Shown here: positions 21,917 through 31,649 of the stretch, piece by piece | How the letters are laid out: each line of letters opens with the position of its first letter | Position numbering within the stretch: position 1 is the first letter of the stretch | Assembly (NCBI RefSeq): GCF_017539065.1 | Contig: NZ_JAFYHP010000006.1 | Coordinates: 1 to 36,800, forward strand | DNA length: 36,800 bases | Source: Methanobrevibacter sp. | Lineage (GTDB): Archaea > Methanobacteriota > Methanobacteria > Methanobacteriales > Methanobacteriaceae | Reading direction: 5' to 3' | Made by a program: the position numbers and the translations under genes | The notes under the pieces: generated by a model | Databases searched by the model: none | Seen by the model: only the letters and a program-made list of their open reading frames with translations | What the model was told of the DNA's origin: nothing

Positions 21917-23919
21917 TTTTTTTCATATTTTTTTCTTTGATGATATTCCTCATCGATATCGCATTTTCCAGATGGAAGTACCCTTATAATATCATCTAAA
22001 GTCAACAAATCATCTTCATTAATTTTATTAATAATTTTTTTAGCTATCGCTTCTTTTTTTGTATATCCTGGTTTAATCACGACATAATTATCACAATGAG
22101 CTTCTAATGCTTCAATTGGACCAGCCATTATTCGTTTTCCTTCATAATCAACAATTCCAACAGCTAATTTTACTCTTGCGCCTCGAATGTAATTTCTATG
22201 GCCTCTAATAACAAATGATCCTTTAGCTAGAAACTCTCCGGATTCAGGTGTTTTTGTAACTTGGTCCGGATGAACCCAAAAGACGTCTTGGGATGTGAAA
22301 CCTAAGGACCAAGCAGATGAGAATGAAGCTGCAAACTCTCCAGATTCTTTAAGGAGATTGTCATTTAATTCACTTCCATTTAACTTGATGGCAGTTGATG
22401 ATGCACCATGTATGTCTGCATGCAGGTAAATGTCATTTGGCTCAAGATATTTCTTGACAACATTTTCGTTACTGTTGGCATCACGGCCTCCGATCACTAA
22501 AGTTCCATCAGAGCTTACAAACCATCTTAATTTTTCATACCATTTGAGATTCTTCTTAACTCTCTTTTTAGGAACTGATACGCGTTCCATTGCAACATCT
22601 TTTTTAGCTTTAATATCTTCAAGTTGTTTTTTTGTATTTTCGATAGCTATTAAAGCACCTTTTGTTTTTCTTTTAGCTTTTTTAGCTTTTTCATAATAAT
22701 TTTCAGCGTTTTCAGGTATGGTAATCTTTGGATCAATTATAAAAGAAGTATCATCAATGTTTAAAGTTAATACACCTAATTTGTCAATTGATTCATAAAT
22801 CTGAGCTTCAGCCATTCCATCTTCCTTGGCTTTTTTTAGGACTTTTCCAATTTCTTTAAAAGAGTAATCCTTACTTCTAGCTTGATTAACAACAGTTATG
22901 ATATTTTCAATGGAAGGGTAATTAGAATAGATAATCTCTCCTTTATGTTGGCTATCTTCAATTGTCTTGTTAAAATTATCAAGTGTTTCTTCTTGTAAAC
23001 GCAATCTTTTTTCAAACTTATTTACTTTTTTATTCCAGGCGGATTCCTGGGCATTTTTTATATCAGTATTTACTTTTTTAGAGTAAAATTCATCACAGGC
23101 CTCATTGAATGTTTCGTAATATATCTTTTCATAATCTTCATATTCTACTAAATCCAGGGCAACGACATCCTCTTTATCATCATTTTTCACGATTTGCGGT
23201 TTGATTGCACCCTCTTTCAAATTATCAAATAAGTCTTTAAAACCATTGTATAATCCGGATAGCTGTTCTTCGCTTATTTCATTGTTTGGAGTATTCTTAT
23301 CAACTTCAACTATTTCATTTGCCCTTTTGACAATCTCTTCAGCATATAAACTTCCAAGCCCATTTCTTGCAAGGGTTCTTACAACATCGCTCTCGCCGTC
23401 TTGGAATAATGATTTGAAGTCTTCTTCATCAGCAGTAATCGGATTAATTCCTCTTTCTTCAGGGAAAATGTATTCTTTTTTAGAACTGATGTCTCTTGCG
23501 CTCCAATGTTTTCTTTTAAGAGGTAATATAATGTTGTTTTCATCATCTAAAAGGATAATGTTTCCTTTATCAAATAATTCAACGATGATAGTATAATATT
23601 TGTCTTTTTTCACTCTTATTTCAACTACGCGATCAAAATTATGCTGTTTGATACTTTCAACATGCGCCCCTTTTATTCTTTTTCTCAAAAGCATTGGGAA
23701 TGTAGGGGGTGTAGTTGGATTTTCAAGAGGATATTGGCTAGTATGTATTCTAGAACCACATTGCATTACTAAATCGATTCTTCCAGTTCCGGGAACATGG
23801 AATCTCATAACAACAATATCTTTAGTGGGTTGAAATGATTTATCGACTCTGGCACCACTCAATAAATTATTTAATTCATTACATATTCTAAAAATGTCAA
23901 CATTAGACATTGATTTCAT
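21913..23919 (-). CDS. rqcH: NFACT-family ribosome quality-control protein RqcH
   Basis: At 668 residues this is a full NFACT protein. It has an N-terminal NFACT-N domain (IFRICNELNNLLSGARVDK, then MLLRKRIKGAHV), a helical HhH and coiled-coil middle, and a C-terminal NFACT-R (DUF814) domain with KNLKWYEKLRWFVSSDG, VIGGRDANSNENVV and LHADIHGASS. Relatives bind stalled large ribosomal subunits with peptidyl-tRNA and recruit Ala-tRNA to tail the chain. GGTG lies 7 nt before ATG 23919. It is divergent from a small membrane-protein gene. Confidence 0.9.
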   Translation of the reverse strand: MKSMSNVDIFRICNELNNLLSGARVDKSFQPTKDIVVMRFHVPGTGRIDLVMQCGSRIHTSQYPLENPTTPPTFPMLLRKRIKGAHVESIKQHNFDRVVEIRVKKDKYYTIIVELFDKGNIILLDDENNIILPLKRKHWSARDISSKKEYIFPEERGINPITADEEDFKSLFQDGESDVVRTLARNGLGSLYAEEIVKRANEIVEVDKNTPNNEISEEQLSGLYNGFKDLFDNLKEGAIKPQIVKNDDKEDVVALDLVEYEDYEKIYYETFNEACDEFYSKKVNTDIKNAQESAWNKKVNKFEKRLRLQEETLDNFNKTIEDSQHKGEIIYSNYPSIENIITVVNQARSKDYSFKEIGKVLKKAKEDGMAEAQIYESIDKLGVLTLNIDDTSFIIDPKITIPENAENYYEKAKKAKRKTKGALIAIENTKKQLEDIKAKKDVAMERVSVPKKRVKKNLKWYEKLRWFVSSDGTLVIGGRDANSNENVVKKYLEPNDIYLHADIHGASSTAIKLNGSELNDNLLKESGEFAASFSSAWSLGFTSQDVFWVHPDQVTKTPESGEFLAKGSFVIRGHRNYIRGARVKLAVGIVDYEGKRIMAGPIEALEAHCDNYVVIKPGYTKKEAIAKKIINKINEDDLLTLDDIIRVLPSGKCDIDEEYHQRKKYEKN

Positions 23920-24007
23920 TGCTTTACACCTTTCTTTTCATCAATACCTTAATATATTATAACTCACTAAAATTATATTAATATATTTAATTTAACGGAG
24001 GATATAA

Positions 24008-24280
24008 ATGGACACTACTATTAAAGTTACAAGTATTCATATCATTTTTGGCCTAATTGCAGCTTTATTATCCACAGGATGCAGTGTAGGTTGGTTCGGA
24101 TTCAAAAATGATGTGTTAGCGTTTTTCGTTGCAGTAATTATCCTATATTTCGTTGGTCAATTCTCCCAAAAAATCGCTGGAGACGAAATTTCTGGATTTA
24201 GCCAATGGTTATGGGATGGAATTTCACCATTCTTCTTTACTTGGGTTATTGCATATACATTATTTGTAATGTATTTATAA
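24008..24280 (+). CDS. Small three-helix membrane protein
   Basis: A 90-residue protein with three hydrophobic segments: IHIIFGLIAALLSTG, DVLAFFVAVIILYFVG and SPFFFTWVIAYTLFVMYL. A conserved-looking SGFSQWLWDG loop lies before the last. The size and layout fit small uncharacterised membrane families of Methanobacteriales (DUF5379-like, possibly EMC6-like), which I propose only from memory. GGAGG stands 7 nt before the ATG. Its end overlaps the convergent DUF2070 gene by 6 bp. Confidence 0.65.
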   Translation: MDTTIKVTSIHIIFGLIAALLSTGCSVGWFGFKNDVLAFFVAVIILYFVGQFSQKIAGDEISGFSQWLWDGISPFFFTWVIAYTLFVMYL

Positions 24281-26095
24281 TCCCCCAAAGAAAATCCACG
24301 CAAATGCGATAAATAATGCTGTAATTAGCAAGACTGGAGCTATAATTTTACTTACTGCCACAACGGAACTGATTGTTGAAATCAATTCTGTTGAATTGTT
24401 CGGACCAAAAGTATTAAGATTTTCTATTTTTTCAGTTCCAGTTCCAACTTCTACTTTTTCTAAATCTTTAAGCGCTTCTTTAATACTTATTCTGACATAT
24501 TCAATTATTTCCGGTCTTTTTACAATTCCTATTGGATTATAACCTCTTGAAATTGTATTCACGGTATGTGTATCGGTTGTCATCACTTCAATTTCATCTA
24601 TTTCCAAATCACTTACTGCGTCCATGATTTCTTTTCTGAATCCAGCTTCCATATTGTTTGAATCAAATAAAACATAGGCAGTTCTTTGATTGCCAACTTC
24701 AATAATCATTGTTTTGATACCGCTTTCACCGATTCCATCATGTTTATCAAATGTGTCCATGTTATTCGCATAGCATCCAATTTTGATTTCAAATTTTTCC
24801 TGTTCAGGGTTAATGGCATCAATAACGTCAATCAAATGGAAAACTTCTGAATTTCCTGGAAGAACTTCCCCACTTTCTGCAGTAAATGAATTGTGACAAT
24901 CAACAATCACTGAATCTTTTACATGGCAATGGCTTCTACTTTGAGCCATCATGGTAAGCCCAACACCAAATTCAATGTCATCAACGGCTTCCGGAGCGAA
25001 TGTGGATAAAATAACCATGCCCTTGTTGAAGAATTGAACTCCAATATTTGCTTTTTTTGCATTATATCTTACAAATCTGCTGGCTTCACTTGAATATTCA
25101 ACATTTTTCAAACCCTTTTTAACGGAATTTTCGATTTTATCAATTTCAGATACTGCTATAGGGTTAAAATCATGTGTAGAAGGGCCATGAGCAACCATTG
25201 TGAAATGATCAAATTTATTTGCAAGAATTGTTGGCATGTTGGAACCACCTAAATCACCTAAAGGTCCAGGATGCACAGATGGTGAAATAAATAAAGCCTT
25301 TATTCCCTCTTCAGTTTTAAAACTAACAAATGTTACAATAGTGTCAATGGCTTCACTCATATTTTCAAATAATCCTTCAAGGGAATTTGATCCCTCATTC
25401 ATATGCGCAATGAACAGGCTCAATAAATCTAAAACTCCGATTCCCAGATTTTTTTTAAATGGTGAAGCAATAACCTTAATAAATGCATAAATGGCCGCGA
25501 CGATAATTATTGCGGCAACCAATGCTTTAAGCAAAATCTGTATTATGGCCGGTCCCATAAAACTTGTGTCAACAAACAAGAATGAGATTAATATGTACAT
25601 TGTTATTATAAGAGCCGGCTGGATAAGTCCTGTAATGGCTGCAACTGAAAATCTTACTTTGGATGTTGCCCAGAAAACCAATGTGTTAAATCCATATATT
25701 AAAACACATGCGAACAACATTGAATTTATGAAGATGTCTATATTGATTATTCTTGAAATAATGCATCCAAGAATAACAACAATTCCCAAAGCAGTCATTG
25801 AAAGAGCGGATAAGAACATGGAATGCTTGATTTTTAAATTGATTCCATGAAGTGAACTAATTACCTGCTGATTTAGTGCTCCACTCATTATTGAGGATAT
25901 GCCAAGAACAGAAAAACCGAAAAATCCTCCCCAAATGATATCTTCTATAATTCCAGCCCCAAGGGTCAAATCAATCAGATAATAAATGCTTCCAATAAGA
26001 AAACTTATTATAACCATTCCAATTATAGAATATTTTGTTTCAGGCAGGGTTTTAATATATTTTGATAGTCCTGCAACGCTGCTCATACTTGACAT
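24275..26095 (-). CDS. DUF2070 family membrane protein
   Basis: The 606-residue protein has about seven transmembrane helices in the first 210 residues, a large soluble domain and one final helix (IIAPVLLITALFIAFAWIFF). The soluble part includes SPSVHPGPLGDLGGSN near residue 270, MVAHGPSTHDFNP near 296 and VIVDCHNSF near 397, which look like metal-binding His and Asp clusters. This matches the archaeal DUF2070 family, whose activity is unknown. The frame has tandem methionines at the start (MSSMSS), so the start may be 9 bp later. Confidence 0.85.
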   Translation of the reverse strand: MSSMSSVAGLSKYIKTLPETKYSIIGMVIISFLIGSIYYLIDLTLGAGIIEDIIWGGFFGFSVLGISSIMSGALNQQVISSLHGINLKIKHSMFLSALSMTALGIVVILGCIISRIINIDIFINSMLFACVLIYGFNTLVFWATSKVRFSVAAITGLIQPALIITMYILISFLFVDTSFMGPAIIQILLKALVAAIIIVAAIYAFIKVIASPFKKNLGIGVLDLLSLFIAHMNEGSNSLEGLFENMSEAIDTIVTFVSFKTEEGIKALFISPSVHPGPLGDLGGSNMPTILANKFDHFTMVAHGPSTHDFNPIAVSEIDKIENSVKKGLKNVEYSSEASRFVRYNAKKANIGVQFFNKGMVILSTFAPEAVDDIEFGVGLTMMAQSRSHCHVKDSVIVDCHNSFTAESGEVLPGNSEVFHLIDVIDAINPEQEKFEIKIGCYANNMDTFDKHDGIGESGIKTMIIEVGNQRTAYVLFDSNNMEAGFRKEIMDAVSDLEIDEIEVMTTDTHTVNTISRGYNPIGIVKRPEIIEYVRISIKEALKDLEKVEVGTGTEKIENLNTFGPNNSTELISTISSVVAVSKIIAPVLLITALFIAFAWIFFGGL

Positions 26096-26204
26096 TGTTT
26101 TCCTCAGTATTATTTTTAACCATTAATTTTATTAAAGCAAAAAATTTTATATATTTATAGTTAGATTTTTTTTTAATAAATAGATTATTATTATAGGTGG
26201 ATAA

Positions 26205-26726
26205 ATGGAGAAAAAATTACAAGTTCCAATTAAGGATGAAAGTCTATCTGAGTTGAAAGCAGGGGATGTAGTTTATTTAACAGGCAATATTTTAACTGCT
26301 AGAGATCAAGCACACAAACGACTTATTGAAAAGGGAGCTCCATTAGATATTGAGGGAGCGGTACTTTTCCATGCAGGACCAATAATAACGGAAAAAGATG
26401 GGAATTATCAGATGGTAGCTATTGGACCTACTACTTCTATGAGAATGAATCCCTATCAGAGTGATGTTTTAGATATGGGTCCAAAAATAGTCATAGGTAA
26501 AGGCGGAATGGACGATACAGTTCGTGAAGCTTTAATCAGAAATAAAGCACTCTATGTTGTGGCTACAGGTGGTTGTGCCGCATTATATGTTGATGCTATT
26601 GAAGAAATTGAAAGTGTAGACTGGTTAGATTTAGGGATGCCCGAAGCAATGTGGAATTTAAAAGTTAAAGATTTTGGCCCTCTTATAGTTGCAATGGATA
26701 GTGATGGAAATAGTTTATATGATTGA
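26205..26726 (+). CDS. Class I fumarase-type beta subunit
   Basis: The 173-residue protein matches the C-terminal or beta subunit of class I iron-sulfur fumarate hydratases and L-tartrate dehydratases. Motifs are [20 protein letters not shown] near residue 20, LFHAGPII near 54, [11 protein letters not shown] near 73, IGKGGM near 97 and ATGGCAALY near 120. With a separate alpha subunit (not in this window) it would interconvert fumarate and malate in the incomplete reductive TCA route of hydrogenotrophic methanogens. A TTTATATA box is at 26146-26153 and AGGTGG precedes the start. Confidence 0.88.
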   Translation: MEKKLQVPIKDESLSELKAGDVVYLTGNILTARDQAHKRLIEKGAPLDIEGAVLFHAGPIITEKDGNYQMVAIGPTTSMRMNPYQSDVLDMGPKIVIGKGGMDDTVREALIRNKALYVVATGGCAALYVDAIEEIESVDWLDLGMPEAMWNLKVKDFGPLIVAMDSDGNSLYD

Positions 26727-26815
26727 ATTTTCATATAAAAATACTTATATATTAATTAGTTTATAGTATAGTTTGATTATTACTTACATATACAAAAATT
26801 AAGGACGTGTGTTTA

Positions 26816-27145
26816 ATGGCTAATATTGATGAACTCGCAGAAAAAAAATTGAAATCAAGAATGACTAAGATTAGAAAATGCAATAGGGAACCTGAAGAAA
26901 AAGAAAAGTTCTCTCAAAAAATAGGCACTACTTTTAGAATAGAATTCCATAACAAAAATCCTGAAAAGTTGCTTGATGAAATAAGTATCATCACTAATCC
27001 TGATGGTAAAGTATTATTTGCGGAATATTCTTATATAATTCCGGAAACTGAGGAATATACTTCTATGGATCTTGATGAAAAACAATTAAAAGCAATTGTC
27101 GAATTCCTTGATGATTATAAATTAAAATTAGATGACTCTGATTAG
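26816..27145 (+). CDS. Small conserved hypothetical protein
   Basis: The open frame begins at GTG 26807, but ATG 26816 starts MANIDELAEKKLKSRMTKI with AAGGACG upstream, giving 109 residues. It is basic at the N-terminus and acidic at the C-terminus, with a middle FRIEFHNKNPEKLLDEISI and VLFAEYSYIIPETEEYTS. It has no signal or membrane segment. I do not recognise the family. Its stop codon is directly followed by the start of the SelA-like gene, so the two are coupled. Confidence 0.68.
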   Translation: MANIDELAEKKLKSRMTKIRKCNREPEEKEKFSQKIGTTFRIEFHNKNPEKLLDEISIITNPDGKVLFAEYSYIIPETEEYTSMDLDEKQLKAIVEFLDDYKLKLDDSD

Positions 27146-28294
27146 ATGATAATCAATAATTCCCTGGATGAAGTTAAAAAAAGAGAAAAAGCTCTTTCAA
27201 TTATTAAGAACATAGTTGAAAATAAGGGCCGTGAATTTTTACATGATTTAACTGGACTATCAGGAGGATTTATAGCAAGTCCTTCAGAATTAAGTCTTTT
27301 AGAAACATATGTTGGCCCAGCCATCTTTGAAGATGCTCTTCAAGAAGTTGGAATAGCCCATATGGGCGGTGAAAAAGTTCTTCCACTTAATAGGACTTCT
27401 TCAGGAATTTTGGCCGCTATTTTAACATTAGTCAAAGAAGATTCTAATGTTGTACATTACCTTGCCGAGTTGCCTGCTCACCCATCAATTCCTCGCAGTT
27501 GTAAGTTAGTTGGCGCTAATTACTTTGAAACTGATGTTTTTGATGAATTCACTATTCCTGATAATACTTCTTTAGTTGTTATAACAGGTTCTACAATGGA
27601 TCATAAGGTAATTGATGAAGGGGAATTTAAAAAAGTAATTGAAATGGCCCATGAAAGGGGAATTCCGGTCATGGTTGATGATGCTTCTGGAGCAAGATTA
27701 AGAACTGTTGTTTTTAACCAGGCTAAAGCATGTGATTTGGGGGCGGACATTGCAATTACAAGTACTGATAAATTAATGCCAGGTCCAAGAGGAGGACTTA
27801 TGGCAGGACGTAAGGATTTAATAGATGAAATTAAAATCAAAGTTAATCAGTTTGGTCTTGAAGCACAACCTCCGGCAGTACTTGCAATGTTAAATGGTAT
27901 TGAGAATTTTAACGAGGATAATTTAATCAATAGTTTTGATAGAAAAGATCAGTTATTTGATTTACTAAGCTCAAAATTTAATAATTTTAAAAAAACACCA
28001 ACAGGGGTCATGATTACTCCTGAAGATTTAGCAAAAGAGATAAATATTCCTCATAACCTATCGGATAATGATTTGGCATTCATATTTTCATTTATTATAT
28101 TAAAAGATTATGGAATTATTACAATTCCTGCTGTGGGAATGCCTGGGGCATCTGCCACCATAAGATTTGATTTATCTACCAGTGATGCATTCAATTTAGA
28201 TTTGAAAGATTTAACAAAAAAAATAGAATCTTCATTTGAAAAATTACTTGATGTAATTACAAATGAAGAAAAATGTAGGGAGATTGTATTTTAG
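27146..28294 (+). CDS. SelA-like PLP-dependent protein (UPF0425, MJ0158 type)
   Basis: The 382-residue protein is a fold-type I PLP enzyme related to selenocysteine synthase. It has GLSGGFIASPSELSLLETYVG near residue 37, MVDDASGARLRT near 176 and ITSTDKLMPGPRGG near 210 where the lysine should bind PLP. The closest group I know is UPF0425, typified by M. jannaschii MJ0158, which is not selenocysteine synthase itself. Its reaction is unsettled. The ATG directly abuts the stop of the upstream gene, and its end overlaps the convergent birA gene by 4 bp. Confidence 0.85.
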   Translation: MIINNSLDEVKKREKALSIIKNIVENKGREFLHDLTGLSGGFIASPSELSLLETYVGPAIFEDALQEVGIAHMGGEKVLPLNRTSSGILAAILTLVKEDSNVVHYLAELPAHPSIPRSCKLVGANYFETDVFDEFTIPDNTSLVVITGSTMDHKVIDEGEFKKVIEMAHERGIPVMVDDASGARLRTVVFNQAKACDLGADIAITSTDKLMPGPRGGLMAGRKDLIDEIKIKVNQFGLEAQPPAVLAMLNGIENFNEDNLINSFDRKDQLFDLLSSKFNNFKKTPTGVMITPEDLAKEINIPHNLSDNDLAFIFSFIILKDYGIITIPAVGMPGASATIRFDLSTSDAFNLDLKDLTKKIESSFEKLLDVITNEEKCREIVF

Positions 28295-29208
28295 TTTTTA
28301 ATTATACATTCTCCAGAAATTACTTTTTCTAAGGTTCCATCAATTTTCTCAACAATTAACGCACCTTCTTTTCCAATACCTACTACATAGGCATCATAAT
28401 ATTTATTGAATGGGGCTCTAACTTCAACGATTTTACCAATGGTATAAGAACGTTTTCTCCATTCTTTTAGGATGTCTTCAATTCCTTCTTCAAGGAACAC
28501 TTTGCCGATATTTTCAAACTCTTCTAAAAAGATTCTAATTAAATTGTTTTCATTTTCTTTTGTACCGAGTTCATTGGCGATTGTTGTTGCTCCATCTTGT
28601 AATTCTTCTGGGAACTCATTTATATCTATATTAACATCAATACCTACTCCAATAATGATATTTTCAATAGTATTAAATTGAGTCACTGCTTCAGTTAATA
28701 TTCCGCAGACTTTTTTATCATTAATCATGATGTCATTAGGCCATTTAATCTCAGCATTTTCAACACCTATTCTTTCAAGTGCTTTAGCAACGGCTACTCC
28801 AGTAGCTAATGTGATTAACGGAAGTTTTGAGTAATCCACATGAGGGTGCAATATGATGGACAACCATATTCCTCCAAGGGGGGAGGCCCATGCTTTGCCG
28901 GATCTTCCTTTTGCATCAGTTTGCTTTTCAGAAATGACAACGCTGCCGTTTTCAACATTATTCATCGCTAAAAATTTAGCTACTGTATTTGTTGAGCTGA
29001 CTTCATTGTAAACATATAGGTTTTTACCGATATATGTTGTTTCTAAGTCTTTAGAGATTTCAGATGCTTTAATATATTCTGTTTCTCCTTGTCCAATTTC
29101 CTGAACTATATTAGCAAATTCATGAATATCAACATCTTTAAGTTCATTTAAGGTTTCACTGGAAAGTTTCCCTTCTTTTTTTAATAATTTGGTTATTTCA
29201 TCTCTCAT
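28291..29208 (-). CDS. birA: Biotin-protein ligase BirA
   Basis: This 305-residue enzyme has a short N-terminal helical region in place of a full winged helix, then the biotin ligase core: VSSTNTVAKFLA near residue 69, KGRSGKAWASPLGGIWLS near 99, IKWPNDIMIND near 152 and KVCGILTEA near 165. It attaches biotin from biotinyl-AMP to the carrier subunit of pyruvate carboxylase (PycB, outside the window). GGAG lies 8-9 nt before the ATG. It follows pycA by 21 bp on the same strand, the same pairing described in Methanothermobacter. Confidence 0.93.
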   Translation of the reverse strand: MRDEITKLLKKEGKLSSETLNELKDVDIHEFANIVQEIGQGETEYIKASEISKDLETTYIGKNLYVYNEVSSTNTVAKFLAMNNVENGSVVISEKQTDAKGRSGKAWASPLGGIWLSIILHPHVDYSKLPLITLATGVAVAKALERIGVENAEIKWPNDIMINDKKVCGILTEAVTQFNTIENIIIGVGIDVNIDINEFPEELQDGATTIANELGTKENENNLIRIFLEEFENIGKVFLEEGIEDILKEWRKRSYTIGKIVEVRAPFNKYYDAYVVGIGKEGALIVEKIDGTLEKVISGECIIKN

Positions 29209-29229
29209 TTAAAAATCTCCAAAGTGAAG

Positions 29230-30720
29230 TTATTTTTGCATTTGTTGGTGTTTAACCCTATTTTGGTAAGATCCAACAGCCGCAGAAATTGCAGCAATTT
29301 TTTTACCAGGCATAAATGTGGACTTTAATCTATTAACATATTCTAAATCTTCTGCAATTACTTTATCCATTTCTTCTTCAATACCTTTTTTATAGGTATC
29401 AATGAAATGAGTATTCAAATCACCTGAAATAAAGTTAGGATTTCTCAGGACTGCCTTATGGAAAGGAATTGTAGTTTTGACACCTAAGATAATGTATTCG
29501 CTTAATGCTCTTTTCATTTTGTTAATAGCATCGTTTCTGTCTCTTCCATAAGTAATTAATTTAGAAATCATTGAATCGTAAAATGTTGGAATAGTATAAT
29601 TCATGTATACTCCACTATCTAAACGCACACCAGGTCCACCAGGGGATCTGTAACCAGTAATTTTACCAGGATTCGGTGCAAAGTCCTTAAGCGGATCTTC
29701 TGCATTAATACGGCATTCAATTGCATGCCCATTTACTGTAATATCCTTTTGTTCATAGCTTAACTCGTCACCATTTGCAATTTTAATTTGTTCTTTAATT
29801 AAATCGGTATTGGTGATTAATTCTGTAATTGGGTGTTCAACTTGAATACGAGTATTCATTTCAAGGAAATAGTATTTCCCATTGTCGTATAGGAATTCAA
29901 CAGTTCCAGCACTCTTATATCCTATATATTCTGCAGCTCTAACTGCACTTCCGCCCATTTCTGCCCTTAATTCTTCAGTCATAATTGGAGAAGGGGCTTC
30001 TTCTAAGAGTTTTTGGTGTCTTCTTTGAATTGAACATTCTCTGTCTGCTACATGAATAACGTTTCCATGTTCATCAGCCAATAATTGGAATTCGATGTGA
30101 CGTGGTTTTTCAAGGTATTTTTCAATAAATACGGTTGAATCTCCAAAGTTTGTTGAAGCAACAGATTGTGTTGATTCAATTGCACGTACAAGTTCATCTT
30201 CTTCGTAAACTGCACGCATACCAATTCCACCACCACCAGCTGAAGCTTTTACTATTACAGGATATCCAATTTGGCGAGCTATTTCTTTAGCTTCATCAAT
30301 ATCAGTTACACCTTCAGGTGTTCCTTCAATAACTGGGACTCCTGCTTTTTTCATGAGAGCTTTTGAAGTAATTTTGTCTCCCATTTTATTAATTACATCT
30401 CCAGATGGTCCGATAAGTTTAATTCCATTTTTTTCACATTCTTCTCCGAATTTAGCGTTTTCAGCTAAAAATCCATATCCTGGGTGAATAGCGTCAGCAC
30501 CGGAATCGAGTGCAATGCCGATGATTTTTTCGATATTTAAATAGGATTTTGCTGGTGAAGGATTTCCTAAAGGATAACTTTCATCAGCATAATTTGTATA
30601 AAGAGAAGTTTTATCTGCATCAGAGTAGATTGCTACACTTTTAATGTCGAGTTCACGACAAGCACGCATAACTCTTATTGCGATTTCTCCCCTATTTGCA
30701 ATTAATACTTTTTCAAACAT
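29230..30720 (-). CDS. pycA: Pyruvate carboxylase subunit A (biotin carboxylase)
   Basis: The frame is open to 30732, but GAGGT sits 5-6 nt before ATG 30720, which gives the standard start [20 protein letters not shown] (496 residues). The ATP-grasp biotin carboxylase domain is complete: [11 protein letters not shown] near residue 159, [18 protein letters not shown] near 227, [16 protein letters not shown] near 281 and RINAEDP near 334. It carboxylates biotin on PycB to make oxaloacetate from pyruvate for biosynthesis. Acetyl-CoA carboxylase subunits look similar, but archaeal methanogens and the birA neighbour favour pycA. Confidence 0.92.
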   Translation of the reverse strand: MFEKVLIANRGEIAIRVMRACRELDIKSVAIYSDADKTSLYTNYADESYPLGNPSPAKSYLNIEKIIGIALDSGADAIHPGYGFLAENAKFGEECEKNGIKLIGPSGDVINKMGDKITSKALMKKAGVPVIEGTPEGVTDIDEAKEIARQIGYPVIVKASAGGGGIGMRAVYEEDELVRAIESTQSVASTNFGDSTVFIEKYLEKPRHIEFQLLADEHGNVIHVADRECSIQRRHQKLLEEAPSPIMTEELRAEMGGSAVRAAEYIGYKSAGTVEFLYDNGKYYFLEMNTRIQVEHPITELITNTDLIKEQIKIANGDELSYEQKDITVNGHAIECRINAEDPLKDFAPNPGKITGYRSPGGPGVRLDSGVYMNYTIPTFYDSMISKLITYGRDRNDAINKMKRALSEYIILGVKTTIPFHKAVLRNPNFISGDLNTHFIDTYKKGIEEEMDKVIAEDLEYVNRLKSTFMPGKKIAAISAAVGSYQNRVKHQQMQK

Positions 30721-30787
30721 GTGAAACCTCAAGTGATTTTTTATTCAATATATAATTATATACTAAATAATTTAAATATTTTATTAG

Positions 30788-31420
30788 ATGAAAAAGATTA
30801 CTCGCAAAAAGCATTTGGAAATGAAACTTCAATCAGTACCCGCCCATCCAAAACCAAAGGTGGGACTTGAACAGTATACGACACCTTCAGTCATAGCTTC
30901 GGATTTGATTTGGAATGCGTATTCCCTTGGGGATGTGGAAGGTAGGGATATTGTTGATTTGGGTTGCGGAACTGGAATATTCGCTATTGGTTCATCATTA
31001 ATGGGGGCAAATTCATCAGTTGGTGTAGATATTGATGAAGATTCTATTAAGTTAGCTCAAGAGCTTAAAGATAAATTAAAACTCACCAATTTAAACTTCA
31101 TCGTCAGCAATATCGATGATTTTAATGAAAGCTCAAATGTAGATACTGTTTTTCAAAATCCCCCTTTCGGATCTCAAAAAAATGCGGATTCAGGTCAGGA
31201 TTTAAGATTTATTCAAAAAGCCATTGAATTGGAAACTGAAGTGTTATATTCATTTCACATGCAATCTACTGAAGACTTTTTGATAAAATATTATGAGGAC
31301 AATGATTTTGAAATCACTCATATTTTCAGGTATAAATTTCCAATTCCAAAAATTTATGATTTTCATACCAAAGAAAAGCAAAATGTTAATGTAATTGTAA
31401 TAAGAGCAATTTTAAAATAA
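30788..31420 (+). CDS. METTL5-like N6-adenine RNA methyltransferase
   Basis: The 210-residue protein has a SAM site VDLGCGTGIFAIG near residue 60, VGVDIDEDSI near 81, and the N6-adenine catalytic motif NPPFGSQ near 124. The opening LEQYTTP segment is shared with archaeal and eukaryotic METTL5-type enzymes, which methylate an adenine in small-subunit rRNA. No Shine-Dalgarno motif precedes the ATG, but TTATATAC begins 32 nt upstream at 30756, so it is probably leaderless. It is divergent from pycA. Confidence 0.85.
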   Translation: MKKITRKKHLEMKLQSVPAHPKPKVGLEQYTTPSVIASDLIWNAYSLGDVEGRDIVDLGCGTGIFAIGSSLMGANSSVGVDIDEDSIKLAQELKDKLKLTNLNFIVSNIDDFNESSNVDTVFQNPPFGSQKNADSGQDLRFIQKAIELETEVLYSFHMQSTEDFLIKYYEDNDFEITHIFRYKFPIPKIYDFHTKEKQNVNVIVIRAILK

Positions 31421-31465
31421 TTTAATTTTTTCAAATTCTTATTTTTTTATCCAAAAAACAATACA

Positions 31466-31473
31466 TTTATATA
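31466..31473 (+). promoter_or_regulatory. Promoter-like TATA box in the METTL5-MTH1 gap
   Basis: TTTATATA after an ATACA stretch predicts a start near 31498, inside a gap that also holds two hairpins and a second TATA box at 31618-31625. Confidence 0.4.
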
Positions 31474-31497
31474 GTGGGGAGTATAGAATTTATATTG

Positions 31498-31600
31498 ATA
31501 TATTCTCTGAGTATAAAAAAGTTGGTAGCATATAAGAGCTACAGATATTATAATTGATATAATATCTTGTAAATGTGTAAGTCTATTTAGTGATAGCTAT
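31498..31600 (+). ncRNA. Possible small structured RNA, weak candidate
   Basis: Downstream of the box at 31466 lie two perfect hairpins with 1 nt between them: GTAGC/GCTAC (31525-31529 with 31538-31542) and GATATTAT/ATAATATC (31544-31551 with 31559-31566). There is no coding frame and no clear oligo-T end, so the 3' end is a guess. It could instead be the METTL5 3' end. Confidence 0.3.
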
Positions 31601-31617
31601 GTAAATGTAGGGTAATC

Positions 31618-31625
31618 TTTATATA
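31618..31625 (+). promoter_or_regulatory. TATA box that sets the MTH1-like start
   Basis: TTTATATA begins 32 nt before ATG 31650 but only 14 nt before ATG 31632. Transcription would therefore begin downstream of the earlier ATG. Confidence 0.6.
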
Positions 31626-31649
31626 GTTTACATGCCAAATGTATTACTA

